A stretch of 64,000 bases of DNA from Planctomycetia bacterium (GTDB lineage Bacteria > Planctomycetota > Planctomycetia > Pirellulales > Thermoguttaceae). The notes under the pieces are model-generated. The model made no database searches. It worked only from the letters and a program-made list of their open reading frames with translations, and had not been told where the DNA came from. The stretch's first letter is position 1. Every line of letters starts with the position of its first letter. The stretch spans positions 1 to 64,000 of the forward strand of contig JAUNSJ010000008.1 in assembly GCA_030539295.1 (NCBI GenBank). The letters are read 5' to 3'. Position numbers and translations under genes: made by a program. Positions 19,708 through 29,800 of this stretch are shown here, one piece after another.

Positions 19708-21060
19708 TTAATTCCCGGACTCCGGCTGTCCGGCGGCGGGTGCGGCTGACTCTTGCGGAGCGGGCGCGGGGGCCGGCTCTTGCGGAGTCGCTGCCTGTGT
19801 GGGTTCGTCGGCGGAAGTTGCGCCTGATTCCTCGGGCGCCATTTCCGTTATGGGAGCGCCGGCTCGCACTTTCTGCACACCGTCCACGACGTAACGTTCC
19901 CCGGAGTTGAGTCCGGAGAGGACTCGCACGCGGCCGTCTTCCAGGCGTTCTCCAATTTTGATGGTCCTTCTCTGCGGCAGTCCCTTTTCGTCAAGAACCC
20001 AAACGTAGATCTCGCTCAAGTCGTGACTTATGGCCTTTTCCTGTATGAATATGGCATCTTGCAGGACCTTGCCGGGGATCTTGACGCGGCAGACCAGTCC
20101 CGGATAAATCACGTAATTCGGATTCTTGATGCGGCCCCGAACCATATTCGTTCCTGTTGCCATATCGATTGTGTTGTCGCTGTAGTCGATGATACCGGAG
20201 TAGGGGTAGCTATTCGGGTCGCCGGACTGGCCGAGGAGTCGCATCTCGAAGGAAATGACCATTTCCAGCTTCTCCTTTTGGGCAATTTCCAGGAGTGTGG
20301 CACTGTTAAAGAGCTCTTCATCGGAATACTTATCGCCCAAAATCTTTTTGACTTCATTGACGATCATCTGCTGAATGTTGAGGAATTCGGAGTCGGAGAC
20401 CTGGAAATAGACATACATGGGGTCCATGGCGTTGAGCGTGGCCAAGGTAGGGGGATTACTGCCGGACCCGTCGACCAGATTGCCTTTTTCAACGAGATTA
20501 CGACTGATTTTGCCACGGAACGGAGCTTTAATGACCGTGCGTTCAAGTTGTTTTTCCGCGTCGGCCAGGTCGGCTTTTTTAACGTCAATTTGCCCAAGTG
20601 CTTCGTCCCAAAGGGCTTTTGTTCGGTCAATATCGGCTTGTGTCGTAAAGCCGGGGCCTTTTGCCTGCAGTTCCAGTTCGCGGTCGTAGTCCGCTTTCTT
20701 CTGCGCGGCATTGGCTGTGGCGATGTTGAGATTGCCTTTGGCCTTCTCGACGCTGGTCTTATAGTCAAATTGCTCAATGGTAAAGAGGACCGCCCCTTCT
20801 TCCACAATATCGCCCGGATTGAACTTTATCTCTTCCAGATAGCCCCGAATACGCGGGACAATATTGACCGGGTCAACGGCTGTATTGCCTGTGAAGTAGC
20901 CGTAGAGCTGGACCGTGTCGAGTTGGGCTTCCGCGGTGCGAACCGGAACGGCCTCCGCTTCTTTCTTCTCGATCGGTTTCTCATAGCAGCCGGACAGGGC
21001 CAACGGGCAGCATAGAATCAACGAAAGCAAAAATAACCGGCTCAATTTCTTATAGTTCAT
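19708..21060 (-). CDS. RND periplasmic adaptor (membrane fusion) lipoprotein
   Basis: A 450-aa lipoprotein with signal LFLLSLILCCPLALSGC, where Cys is acylated. The barrel-sandwich half (IVPRIRGYLEEIKFNPGDIV) is followed by an alpha-helical hairpin (about 95-165), the second lipoyl half (IKAPFRGKISRNLVEKGNLV) and a beta-barrel ending GLNSGERYVVDGVQKVRAGA. The last 55 residues are an Ala/Pro/Glu-rich low-complexity tail. It couples the RND pump to an outer-membrane channel. The gene order adaptor, pump, HAD suggests one operon. Confidence 0.93.
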   Translation of the reverse strand: MNYKKLSRLFLLSLILCCPLALSGCYEKPIEKKEAEAVPVRTAEAQLDTVQLYGYFTGNTAVDPVNIVPRIRGYLEEIKFNPGDIVEEGAVLFTIEQFDYKTSVEKAKGNLNIATANAAQKKADYDRELELQAKGPGFTTQADIDRTKALWDEALGQIDVKKADLADAEKQLERTVIKAPFRGKISRNLVEKGNLVDGSGSNPPTLATLNAMDPMYVYFQVSDSEFLNIQQMIVNEVKKILGDKYSDEELFNSATLLEIAQKEKLEMVISFEMRLLGQSGDPNSYPYSGIIDYSDNTIDMATGTNMVRGRIKNPNYVIYPGLVCRVKIPGKVLQDAIFIQEKAISHDLSEIYVWVLDEKGLPQRRTIKIGERLEDGRVRVLSGLNSGERYVVDGVQKVRAGAPITEMAPEESGATSADEPTQAATPQEPAPAPAPQESAAPAAGQPESGN

Positions 21061-21425
21061 TTAGGATACCTGTGTGTCGGGGTTACGGAATGAAACGCAG
21101 TCCGAAGGAACGGTCAGGAGCCGAAGGGATGTGCGACTCCACATACACGTATTTTATACTATTTCCGCTAAACTGCCAGCGTCCGGCACACCCCTTTTCG
21201 GTTTTTTTTGGTAAAAAAACAAAAATCGCTCTAGCGTCGTGCGGCCGGTTTCTGTTATAATTCCGGACCTGCCTGGCTCCGGGGTCCGCCGCGGCGCATG
21301 GCAGGATAGCATTGTTTTACCGATACAAAAAATATATTATATTGTGTTAATAAGGACTTGTCCTTGAATTGTCCCTGTTGGGAACACATTATACATTATA
21401 TAATATAGAAGGACTCTAATATATA
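21061..21425. promoter_or_regulatory. Divergent intergenic region with an AT-rich promoter zone
   Basis: This separates the leftward adaptor gene from the rightward 1,504-aa gene. The part at 21320-21420 is very AT-rich and has a good -10 (TATAAT, 21399-21404) without a clear -35 at the right distance. A further TATAAT at 21256-21261 also lacks a partner. The short inverted repeat AAGGAC/GTCCTT near 21352-21365 could be an operator. Confidence 0.35.
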
Positions 21426-24400
21426 ATGACTGGGCAGAGTCGTCCGCAGGAGGAACGCCGATACAGGAGCAGGCCGCGATGTGGAGCGGGGCGTGCGGTA
21501 GTTGTCTGCGCGCTTATGCTGTATCTCCTTTGTGGACTTGGGGAACGGGTCGCGGGTCAGGAGGGGACCGGTTCCGCGTCTGGCACGTCACCTGGCGTGT
21601 CTTTCGGCACGATTCGCCTGAATATCTCCTGGAATACGGCGACGCCGGAAGCCTGGTCCGGCGAAATAACCCTCGACGAAGGCTCATTTCAGAACACGAC
21701 CACCTTGAGTAACGACGCGACCGGTTCGGCCGCGTTTCAGTGTAATGAGCAGCAGTCGGGCAAAATCCGGTTTAAAACGATAACGGATACGCTCTTTATC
21801 GGCGTTCAGACGACCGTGAGCGCCTCCCTTAACTCGAATCTTAATATCAGGTTAACGAATCCGCGCTGGGAAGGACAGATCGTTCGGACGGTCGCACTTA
21901 AGACCGTGCTGGACAAGCCGTTCTTTCTCCCGTTCGACGACCAGGAAAATGGTTTAATTATTGAACGAGCGCCAGGCGATGAATTGCCGGTGATTTTTTC
22001 AAAGGAGCGAGTGCGGGAAGGTCGCACGGAGCGTGTGCCTTGTACGATGGTCTTTGAGCCGAGTGAGCAGGTTCTGCTTTCGGTCTTTCCGCGTTTGTAT
22101 TCCGCGGGCGAGCAGCCGTTGCTCCTTTGCGCCGAACTGTACGCGGCGGGCAACGAGCGGTCGCTCTGGAATCAGACAATTGAGATAAAGGACCGCACAC
22201 AAAGGCGTTATGATTTTAACATGACGATACCGGAGGTGGACGGCGCCTTTGCTGTTCATCTCACGCTGACGCAGAAGAAGCAGGGTTTTTCCCTCCTGCC
22301 GGGCCAGAAAGAGACGCGACAGGGAACCGTTTACGCGCGGCGCGTCGTTGAGGGCGTGGTCGTTGGCAATCAGCCGGCGTTTGCCCAGAGTCTCAAGCGG
22401 AATGAGGAGCCGTTCGACTTGCGCAATGGCTTGCTGGAAACGATAGACCCGACGAATCCCGCATGGTGGAAAGTATTTTCGCGTAATTCGGTTTTTCAAA
22501 GTGGTAATAAGACGACGACGCAGGAGGACCGCCGGCCGGCCGGAGAGAAATTTCGCGTTCTGGGCCAGATGTCGGGCGCGGCGGGCGTGGATTTTCTTAA
22601 CACATGGAAGTGGGGCGGGTTACAGCTTCGCCTGACACCGATAAAATGGGGAAAAGGCTGGGGGCAGTGGGGCGACTTATGGCAAGGTGGCCTCGGTAGC
22701 GGCGACCTGGTCCCGTATGACCAGAAGAGTGCGCAATTTTCCTCCTTTGTCCGTCTGAACCCCGGGCGGGATGGCGAGGTGACCTGGGAGTCCTATACGA
22801 TTCCTGTGCGTGAGCCGGGTAAGCCGCACCTGCTGGAAGTTGAGTATCTGTCGGGGGTTCCGCAAAGTCTGGGCGTTAGTATTATAGAACCTTCCGTTTG
22901 GGGTGGCATTTTTCCGCGGTCGCTGGATACAGGCATTGAAGTTTCGGATGACCCGCTTAGCGACGCCATGCCTGGCCGCGTTTTGAGTCACCGCATTCTC
23001 TTCTGGCCGCGAACGAAGACGCCCATGATCGTTGTAACGAATCGGAGTCGGGAGCATGCGGCGGTCTTTGGCCGGTTGCGACTGTATCGTGCGAAAGAGG
23101 AAATTGCGGAAAGTCCGCTGGCCAGTCGGGGTCGTACTTTTTCCGCGCTCATGACCAAGCCGTATTTGGCGGACCAGTTTTCCGCCGCTCGGGTTCAGTC
23201 GCCGGTCGGGGCTGCCGGTTCCGAAAACTGGGGCACGTTTCATCAGGCGATTACGCGTATGAGTGAATACCTGCGGATTGCGGGCTACGATAGTCTTATT
23301 CTGGGCGTTGCCGCTGACGGGAGCGCTCTGTATCCGAGTTCGCTTTTATCGCCGTCGCCGCGGTTCGATTCCGGCGTCTTCTTACAGCAGGGAGAAGATC
23401 CGCAGCGGAAAGACGTTGTGGAATTTATTGCCCGGGTCTTCGACGCGCAGGGGCTGGCCTTAACGCCCCTGGTCAGTTTTAATACGCCTGTCCCGCGACT
23501 GGAGGAGTATTATCAGGAGCAGATTCGCAAGGACAGTACGCTCGAATCGCAGTTGGAAGGGATACGGCCCATTGGACCGGAAGGGCGCCTGCTTATTGAC
23601 TCGCGTCGCACGTCGGCGGGGACGGGGCCTTATTATAATCTTTTGCACCCGCTGGTCCAGGAGTTCATGCTGGCCGCGGTGAATGAGCTGGTGAGCCGCT
23701 ACGCGTCGCATCCGTGTCTTAAGGGGGTTGCCATAGAGCTTTCGGCGGATACCTGGGCCCAGCTTTCGGACGATATTTATTATGGTATGGACGATACCAC
23801 ACTTGCCCGGTTTATTAAGGAGACGAATCTTGTACAGAAGCTTCGTGCACGTCAAGATATACCTCTTGAGGAGTTCCTGACGGCGAGCGGTCCGGGCCGG
23901 TATCGGGTGCGTGCCCAGTTTATTAAAGACTGGTGCCGCGACGATTGGATTGCCTGGCGCTGTACGACGGTGCATCGCTTTTATCAGCAGATGAAAAATA
24001 TTGTGGCCAGTCGTCGGGGTGATTTACGCGTAACGCTACTGGGAACCGATATGCTGGCCGGACCGGTGAGTCAGACGATTCTCTATCCGAACATGACGAA
24101 ATCGGCGAATGTGCGTGAGGCTTTTCTCGGGATAGGCATGAATCCGGATCTCTATACTAATGACGACGGACTCGTTCTGGTACGTCCGGGGCGTCTGTCG
24201 GCGTCGGAGTCGCTTTGTGATAATATTGACGCATTTGAGTTGGCCTCGGCCCGGTGTGCCGCCTTGTTTACGCGAGAGGAAAGTTGCGAATCGGCGGGCT
24301 TCTTCCATAAGACGGACCCGAAGAATCTGCCGAAGTTCGACGCCGAATGCCCCTTTCAGCCGGCGGTAACGCAAATCGCAACGATAGCCCTGCCGAACGA

Positions 24401-25940
24401 TTATGACAATCGTCGCCGCTTTATTAATCAGCTTGCCTTGGCCGATACGGCGTCGTTTATTGACGGTGGCGAAATGCTGCCTATGGGTCAGGAAGACTCG
24501 TTGTTCGATTTCATTTCCGTCTTTCGGGCGATTCCGGCACTGAACTTTACGGCCTGGAGTCCAGGCGGGGACGCAGAGGCGAGTGCGGAAAAGGACTCCG
24601 GTAAGGTCGGCGTCTCCCTTCAGCCGGTCCTTATTCGGACGGCGCGAACCGCTGATGAGACCTGGGTTTGCATTATCAATAATGCGCCGTTTCACACCGG
24701 GCTGACGCTACGGGTGGATTATCGCAAGGGGACGAAATTTGAAGTGATTCGTTCGGGCGTGAGTTCGGACTCGCCCCTGGAGCGGCCGGAAAACCTGACC
24801 TGGACGCTTTCGTTGCGTCCGTATGACCTGGTCGCACTACGTCTGACCGACCCGCAAGCGACGCTTGGCAAGGCGGAAGTCAAGCGGCCGGAAGAGATAT
24901 GCGGGCCTAACGGGACGCTGGCCACGGAGGTGCGCAATTACATTAATCGGGCTTTGGTTGCCCGGAGCGGCCTTACCTGTCCTTTGCGTAATTCCGACTT
25001 TGAAGAGAGTATCGCGGCGGTCGTGCCTGAGGTTACGACGGACGAGCCGCAGGAGAAGGCGAAGTCGCGACGCACACTGGAACTGCCAGGCATGACGCTT
25101 TTGAAGAATCCGTTTCAGGGAGCGCCTCTTGCCCCGGTCCCGGTTTCCGGGAGTGCGGAGTCGAACGGGCAGTCGCTGGCCGGTGCGTTCACGCCCGGCG
25201 ATACCATCCCGGGCTGGCGGCGGTTCGGCGACCCGCTGTTCCAGGCCATAATTGACACGGAAGTGCGCAAAAATGGCCAGCGAAGTCTGAAATTGAGCGC
25301 TCATAGTGCCGGAGGTGGCATAATTAGCCAGCCGATCGAAGTACCGGCGACCGGTCGACTGTGCCTGTCGCTGGCTCTTGGGCTACAGAAAGATGCGACG
25401 TCGTGCCCGCTGCGCGTCTGTCTGACCGGGCGATTGCGTGGCGAGCCGTGGCAGCGTCAGGTTCTGCTCGGCCCGACCGTGGCCCAGCGACTTCAGGCGG
25501 CCCGCGAGGCTGGCACAACGTTCGAAAACGACCTCTTCTGGACGAGCGACGTTATTCTGTTCGACCGCCTGCCTCTGTCCGGACTGGAGGAGCTTTCGTT
25601 GCGGTTCGACATGCCGGAAAATGGCACACTTTGGCTCGATGACTTGCGATTGTATAAACTTGCCTTGGCCGATTCCGAGCAGAAGGAACTTATGCGTCTA
25701 ATCAATACGGCGGAATATCGCATCTCAAAAGACAAAGTCTGCGACTCCATGGCCCTACTGGCCGGATACTGGCCGCAGCTTCTCAAAAAGGAGATTCCGG
25801 CCGACAGCCCCCTACTGACCGCCAACGCCGCCAAAGTCGCCAATCGTCAGGAAGCGGGCACGGAGTCGACGCCTGACCCCGCGACGTCTGAGCCGAAAAA
25901 AGAAGCCAAAAGCCTCATGGACCGGTTGTTGTTTCGCTAG
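21426..25940 (+). CDS. Large secreted protein with a probable glycoside-hydrolase-like TIM barrel
   Basis: A 1,504-aa exported protein. An Arg-rich n-region is followed by VVVCALMLYLLCGLG. AAGGA lies about 12 nt before the ATG. Residues about 40-600 are beta-rich domains. Residues about 605-1040 look like a TIM barrel: SEYLRIAGYDSLILGVAADG, VFDAQGLALTPLVSF, YYNLLHPLVQEFMLAAVNEL and LKGVAIELSADTW resemble the family-10-like (GHL10) glycosidase-related proteins of planctomycetes. I cannot name the catalytic residues. Near the C-terminus a jelly-roll-like domain (QRSLKLSAHSAGGGIISQPI ... LWLDDLRLYKL) resembles carbohydrate-binding modules. The gene is flanked by long gaps and seems monocistronic. 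Function is inferred and not certain. Confidence 0.55.
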   Translation: MTGQSRPQEERRYRSRPRCGAGRAVVVCALMLYLLCGLGERVAGQEGTGSASGTSPGVSFGTIRLNISWNTATPEAWSGEITLDEGSFQNTTTLSNDATGSAAFQCNEQQSGKIRFKTITDTLFIGVQTTVSASLNSNLNIRLTNPRWEGQIVRTVALKTVLDKPFFLPFDDQENGLIIERAPGDELPVIFSKERVREGRTERVPCTMVFEPSEQVLLSVFPRLYSAGEQPLLLCAELYAAGNERSLWNQTIEIKDRTQRRYDFNMTIPEVDGAFAVHLTLTQKKQGFSLLPGQKETRQGTVYARRVVEGVVVGNQPAFAQSLKRNEEPFDLRNGLLETIDPTNPAWWKVFSRNSVFQSGNKTTTQEDRRPAGEKFRVLGQMSGAAGVDFLNTWKWGGLQLRLTPIKWGKGWGQWGDLWQGGLGSGDLVPYDQKSAQFSSFVRLNPGRDGEVTWESYTIPVREPGKPHLLEVEYLSGVPQSLGVSIIEPSVWGGIFPRSLDTGIEVSDDPLSDAMPGRVLSHRILFWPRTKTPMIVVTNRSREHAAVFGRLRLYRAKEEIAESPLASRGRTFSALMTKPYLADQFSAARVQSPVGAAGSENWGTFHQAITRMSEYLRIAGYDSLILGVAADGSALYPSSLLSPSPRFDSGVFLQQGEDPQRKDVVEFIARVFDAQGLALTPLVSFNTPVPRLEEYYQEQIRKDSTLESQLEGIRPIGPEGRLLIDSRRTSAGTGPYYNLLHPLVQEFMLAAVNELVSRYASHPCLKGVAIELSADTWAQLSDDIYYGMDDTTLARFIKETNLVQKLRARQDIPLEEFLTASGPGRYRVRAQFIKDWCRDDWIAWRCTTVHRFYQQMKNIVASRRGDLRVTLLGTDMLAGPVSQTILYPNMTKSANVREAFLGIGMNPDLYTNDDGLVLVRPGRLSASESLCDNIDAFELASARCAALFTREESCESAGFFHKTDPKNLPKFDAECPFQPAVTQIATIALPNDYDNRRRFINQLALADTASFIDGGEMLPMGQEDSLFDFISVFRAIPALNFTAWSPGGDAEASAEKDSGKVGVSLQPVLIRTARTADETWVCIINNAPFHTGLTLRVDYRKGTKFEVIRSGVSSDSPLERPENLTWTLSLRPYDLVALRLTDPQATLGKAEVKRPEEICGPNGTLATEVRNYINRALVARSGLTCPLRNSDFEESIAAVVPEVTTDEPQEKAKSRRTLELPGMTLLKNPFQGAPLAPVPVSGSAESNGQSLAGAFTPGDTIPGWRRFGDPLFQAIIDTEVRKNGQRSLKLSAHSAGGGIISQPIEVPATGRLCLSLALGLQKDATSCPLRVCLTGRLRGEPWQRQVLLGPTVAQRLQAAREAGTTFENDLFWTSDVILFDRLPLSGLEELSLRFDMPENGTLWLDDLRLYKLALADSEQKELMRLINTAEYRISKDKVCDSMALLAGYWPQLLKKEIPADSPLLTANAAKVANRQEAGTESTPDPATSEPKKEAKSLMDRLLFR

Positions 25941-26833
25941 TTCAGCCACCCCTCTGCGTTCCCCTGCGCCCCCCTGCGTGATAAAAAATAACCCGTCATG
26001 AGAGAGGGTATTTGAGGCCGTGTGAGGTGTCTTTAACTTGTTCTATTTTAAGGAATTATATAGCGCGCAGTGGTCGCGGGGGAGCGCGGAGGGCCCGGTT
26101 CGGGGTCGGGTGCGCTTGCGCGGTTGTGCGACTGGTGGTGTGGGCCTGGTTGGGGCGTTGTTGCGGGGGCGGGCACGCAGGCAGGCTCGGATGTGGGTAA
26201 AAACTGCCCTTGACCTTGCTCGGGTAAATCGTTATTCTCATTCGTGGCAAAGTCCCGTTTACGGAGCTGTTGGTCCGGGTTTTTGGGTGGCCGCGTTTTT
26301 ACCGGCGGCAAAACGTGGAAATCGGGAGGTATTTCCGGAAAAATTTGCATGACGCGCGCACCAGCGGTAACAGTACAGCATGGCACAGTGCGCCTGTGCT
26401 CATTTTTTTTGCCCGAGATTTACCCGAAAACTGGAACTTTAGCTATTATATAATAGTCCAAAAGAGAGTGGGATTAGGCACTTCGTGCGTTTCGCGGCGA
26501 TTTTTTCAGCCTTTTAGCCGAAAAATCCGTCCGAACGAGCTGATTTGCTATAGTGACGCCTCCTTTTTGACTGATAAATAGAGATGACGTCTTACCCTGT
26601 CAGTACGGCGTTAGTTATGAATTGTAACAAAAAAGCAAATCAGGCACAAATATTTATTCATGCTTGATTTAAACCATAATTAAGGAAACCTTAACGAGCT
26701 GCACTAAGAGGAGAACTGGAGAGAAGGTTCATGGTTCGGGTGTACAACGAGTCGTGGCGCAAACCTTGTTCTGCGGGGATTATCTGGATGTAGGGCGAAA
26801 GCGACAATTTTTCTTCCGGAGGGAACGTAAAAA
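25941..26833. other. Long intergenic region before the first giant protein gene
   Basis: About 890 bases without a credible gene. It contains the second copy of the MITE-like repeat (25950-26092), a 14-bp palindrome CTATTATATAATAG (26443-26456), and an AT-rich zone (26550-26710) likely to hold the promoter and a long leader of the gene at 26834. No clean -35/-10 pair was chosen. Confidence 0.5.
25950..26092 (+). repeat. MITE-like dispersed repeat, copy 2
   Basis: Same element as 8729-8880. Shared blocks include GCGTGATAAAAA, TAACCCGTCA, GGTATTTGAG (GGCATTTGAG in copy 1) and GGAATTATATAGCGCGCAGT. The left end reads CCTCTGCG and the right end GCGCGGAGGG, an imperfect inverted pair. It begins 10 bases after a stop codon. 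Confidence 0.65.
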
Positions 26834-29800
26834 ATGAGTATGTTGAGCAAGTGGTTCAAGAGTGAAAAGAAGTCTTCGTTACAGAAGGGAATCAAACGGA
26901 ACCGCAAAAGTGGCCTGGCCATTGAACCGCTTGAGGAACGGCAACTCCTGTCGGTCTCGCCGAACACGCCTACGGGTTTTGCGATCGGGAGCGATATAAG
27001 TCGCATTAATGACGCCGAGATTGGCACGCGACTGACCTTTGACTTTTTTGAGGAGAAGGCGGTGGGGGTCAACAGTGCGGCGATCGGGTTCGTTGTGACC
27101 GCTAATGACGATGTGCTGGACCCTGGCAAGATTGAGCTTAAGCAAGGGGACGCGACGCTTACGCCGATAACATCGCTTCTGAACTATAACGGGACGAAGT
27201 CTTCGCTGGCGATTTTTAGTCTGACGCCGGGCTCGTACGATGTTTTTGTTTCCTCGGAGCAGGGGACGACCGGGTCGTTTACCTGTGAAGTCTATCTGCC
27301 AGGCGATACGAACGGGGACGGTCTGGTCAGCGGAACGGAATACGCGGCCGACGCGAACGCGGTCAGTCTTTTACAGGAGCGGGCCAATGCGACGCACGTA
27401 ACCACGTTTGAATTGGCCCTTTGGGAAGCGAAGGCGAAGGCCTTTTTCGGGACCTCGTACGCTACGTTCCTGAACAACGTTAATGCCGGTAAATACGACC
27501 TTAACGCCGACGGTGTAACGAACGCCGCCGATACGAACCATGTTGCCAAGGTGAACAAGGCCGCAACGGACCAGCTTGTCAAAACGGACCCGCTCAATTC
27601 GTTTAATAACGACGATGTGGCCAAACTCGTTGCGGACCAGGACGCACCGGCTGTAACGGACCCGATCGACGTTGAAGACGCGTTCTTCGTGGGCAATGGC
27701 GAAATTGGAACTGCCGGCGAATATTACGTTAAGGATTTTGACACGGCAGGCACGCTCGGCATAAGCGACGCCAGTAATGTCACCAGTGTTAAGGTGGCTG
27801 AGGGCGTCACGCCGGCCATGTGGGTGGAGCTGACCAATACGCAAGACGATAATTACGACGACCGGTATCCGTGTACCTTTACCTTTAACGATACGACCGG
27901 CAAGTGGGAAGCGGCGCCGTCGCTGGAGAATCTGCTGCGCGCGGCCAAAAATTTGAATCCGGAAGCCGACATTCCCGCGGGTGACTACACGCTCAATATT
28001 AAGATGGTCGACGAATACGGTAATGAGGGGACCGTTGTCAAGACGATTCATTACGTGCCGAACAGTGCGGTTCCGACGATTAATCTGGCTACAGAGTATA
28101 ACAAGCTGGGCGGAGAAAAGACGGGTCTGGCCGGGACTCCTATTGAAGTTGGAACGGATACTTCCTTCTTTGTTCAGCTTGACGCCGACGCGACCGCGTA
28201 TTTTAAGGCGGTTACAAATGGAGTGTGCACGGTTGAGCATGCAGTCAACGGAGCGGTCTATACGGCTACCGCGAACTACACGCTGACCTCCGATGGCAAG
28301 TTGGCTGTAACCATTGTGAACGATTCCTTCAGCTATCTGACCGTTGACAGTGATAAACTTGCCAATGAGGCGATTTTGGAATTGCCGGTCGAGGTAACCG
28401 ACCTGTTCAATGCGAAAAAGGAAGATGGCACGTGGGCCAACGGAAATTACAAAGTTAAGCTGGACCCGGTGAACGATTTGCCGACCGCGACCGATGATTC
28501 GGGTGCCACCGACCAGAATTCATCCGTTGGTATTTCCGTCCTTGTTAATGACCTTGATAATGACCAGTGGGACACGCTTGGCATTACCAAAGTGGGCGCG
28601 GATGCTGACAGCCTGGTTGGCATTGCTGATACCGCACAAGAGATTACCGTTACGACCGGGAGCGGCAAAGAAGTTACGATTAAGGTTACAAAACAAGCTA
28701 TTACCGGCGGAACCACCAGCAAGTATCCCGGCGACCAAATCATTTCCCACGCGCTTACCATTGACCCGAACGGTCAGTTTGCGTACCTGAAAGCCGGCGA
28801 TACCGATACCTTTACTTTTGCTTATGAAATGACGGACGCTCAAGGGGAGAAGAAGAGCACAGCGAGCGTAACCGTAACTGTTACGGGTATTAACGACGCG
28901 CCTACCGCGAAGGACTGGCCCGGCGAGAGCGGAGCGGTTTATGTCCTTGAAAATAATACACTCGCCATGGATTTGACCGATTATGTTGGCGATGTGGACC
29001 AGGAAGCATCGTTGACCGTTGTGGTCGATACGACGGCGGACGTTGAATACACGGCACGTACTTGGGGTACCGACACCGACTCGGCATATCAGACGCGGAT
29101 TGATAATTTAAACGCCAAGCTTGCCGGTCTTACGTTGTCAGAGTATTTGACGTTTGCCCCGACGCCCTGGCAGCCTTCGTCGGATACGCAACTTTTTGCC
29201 ACGTTCAATCCGATAAATCCCAGTACCGGCGAGAACGATTTTGCGTTCATCGGTAATGGCGAATCTGTTGTACTGGTCTATACCTATAGGGTAACCGATG
29301 AAGAAGGAGCTTACGCGACGGCGACCCTCACCTTTTCGGTCGAAGGCGTTAATAACCAGCCGACCACGACTGACCTGACACTTAATATAACTGACGTAAC
29401 GCCAAAAGCGAATGCCGGCGTTGCTTTGAATCTGACCAACGACCCTGCCAACACCGACGTTTCCGATAAAGATGTAAACGATATACTGTATGTAGTTGCG
29501 GGTTCGATAACGTACCAGAACATTGCTGTTTCCCCTGGTGTGACTCTGAGTGACCTGCCGGATGGAAAGACGTTTAGGGATGCTCTTTCGTGGGACAGTG
29601 GAGCCAATAAATTTTTCTTCAACCCTGCTTTTGCCACCGTAACCGACGAACTTGGCAATAGTTACAATTACTTCGAGCAGCTTCCGGAAGACGCGACCGC
29701 AACGCTTACGTACACATACAAGATTATGGACAACAACACCGGAGCAGGTAATGCAGTTTCCGAGGAGAAGACCATAACGGTTACGATCACCGGTACGAAT

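Noticed and set aside
20023-21015. A 330-codon open frame opposite the RND adaptor gene
   Set aside because: It is a shadow of a well-recognised adaptor gene.
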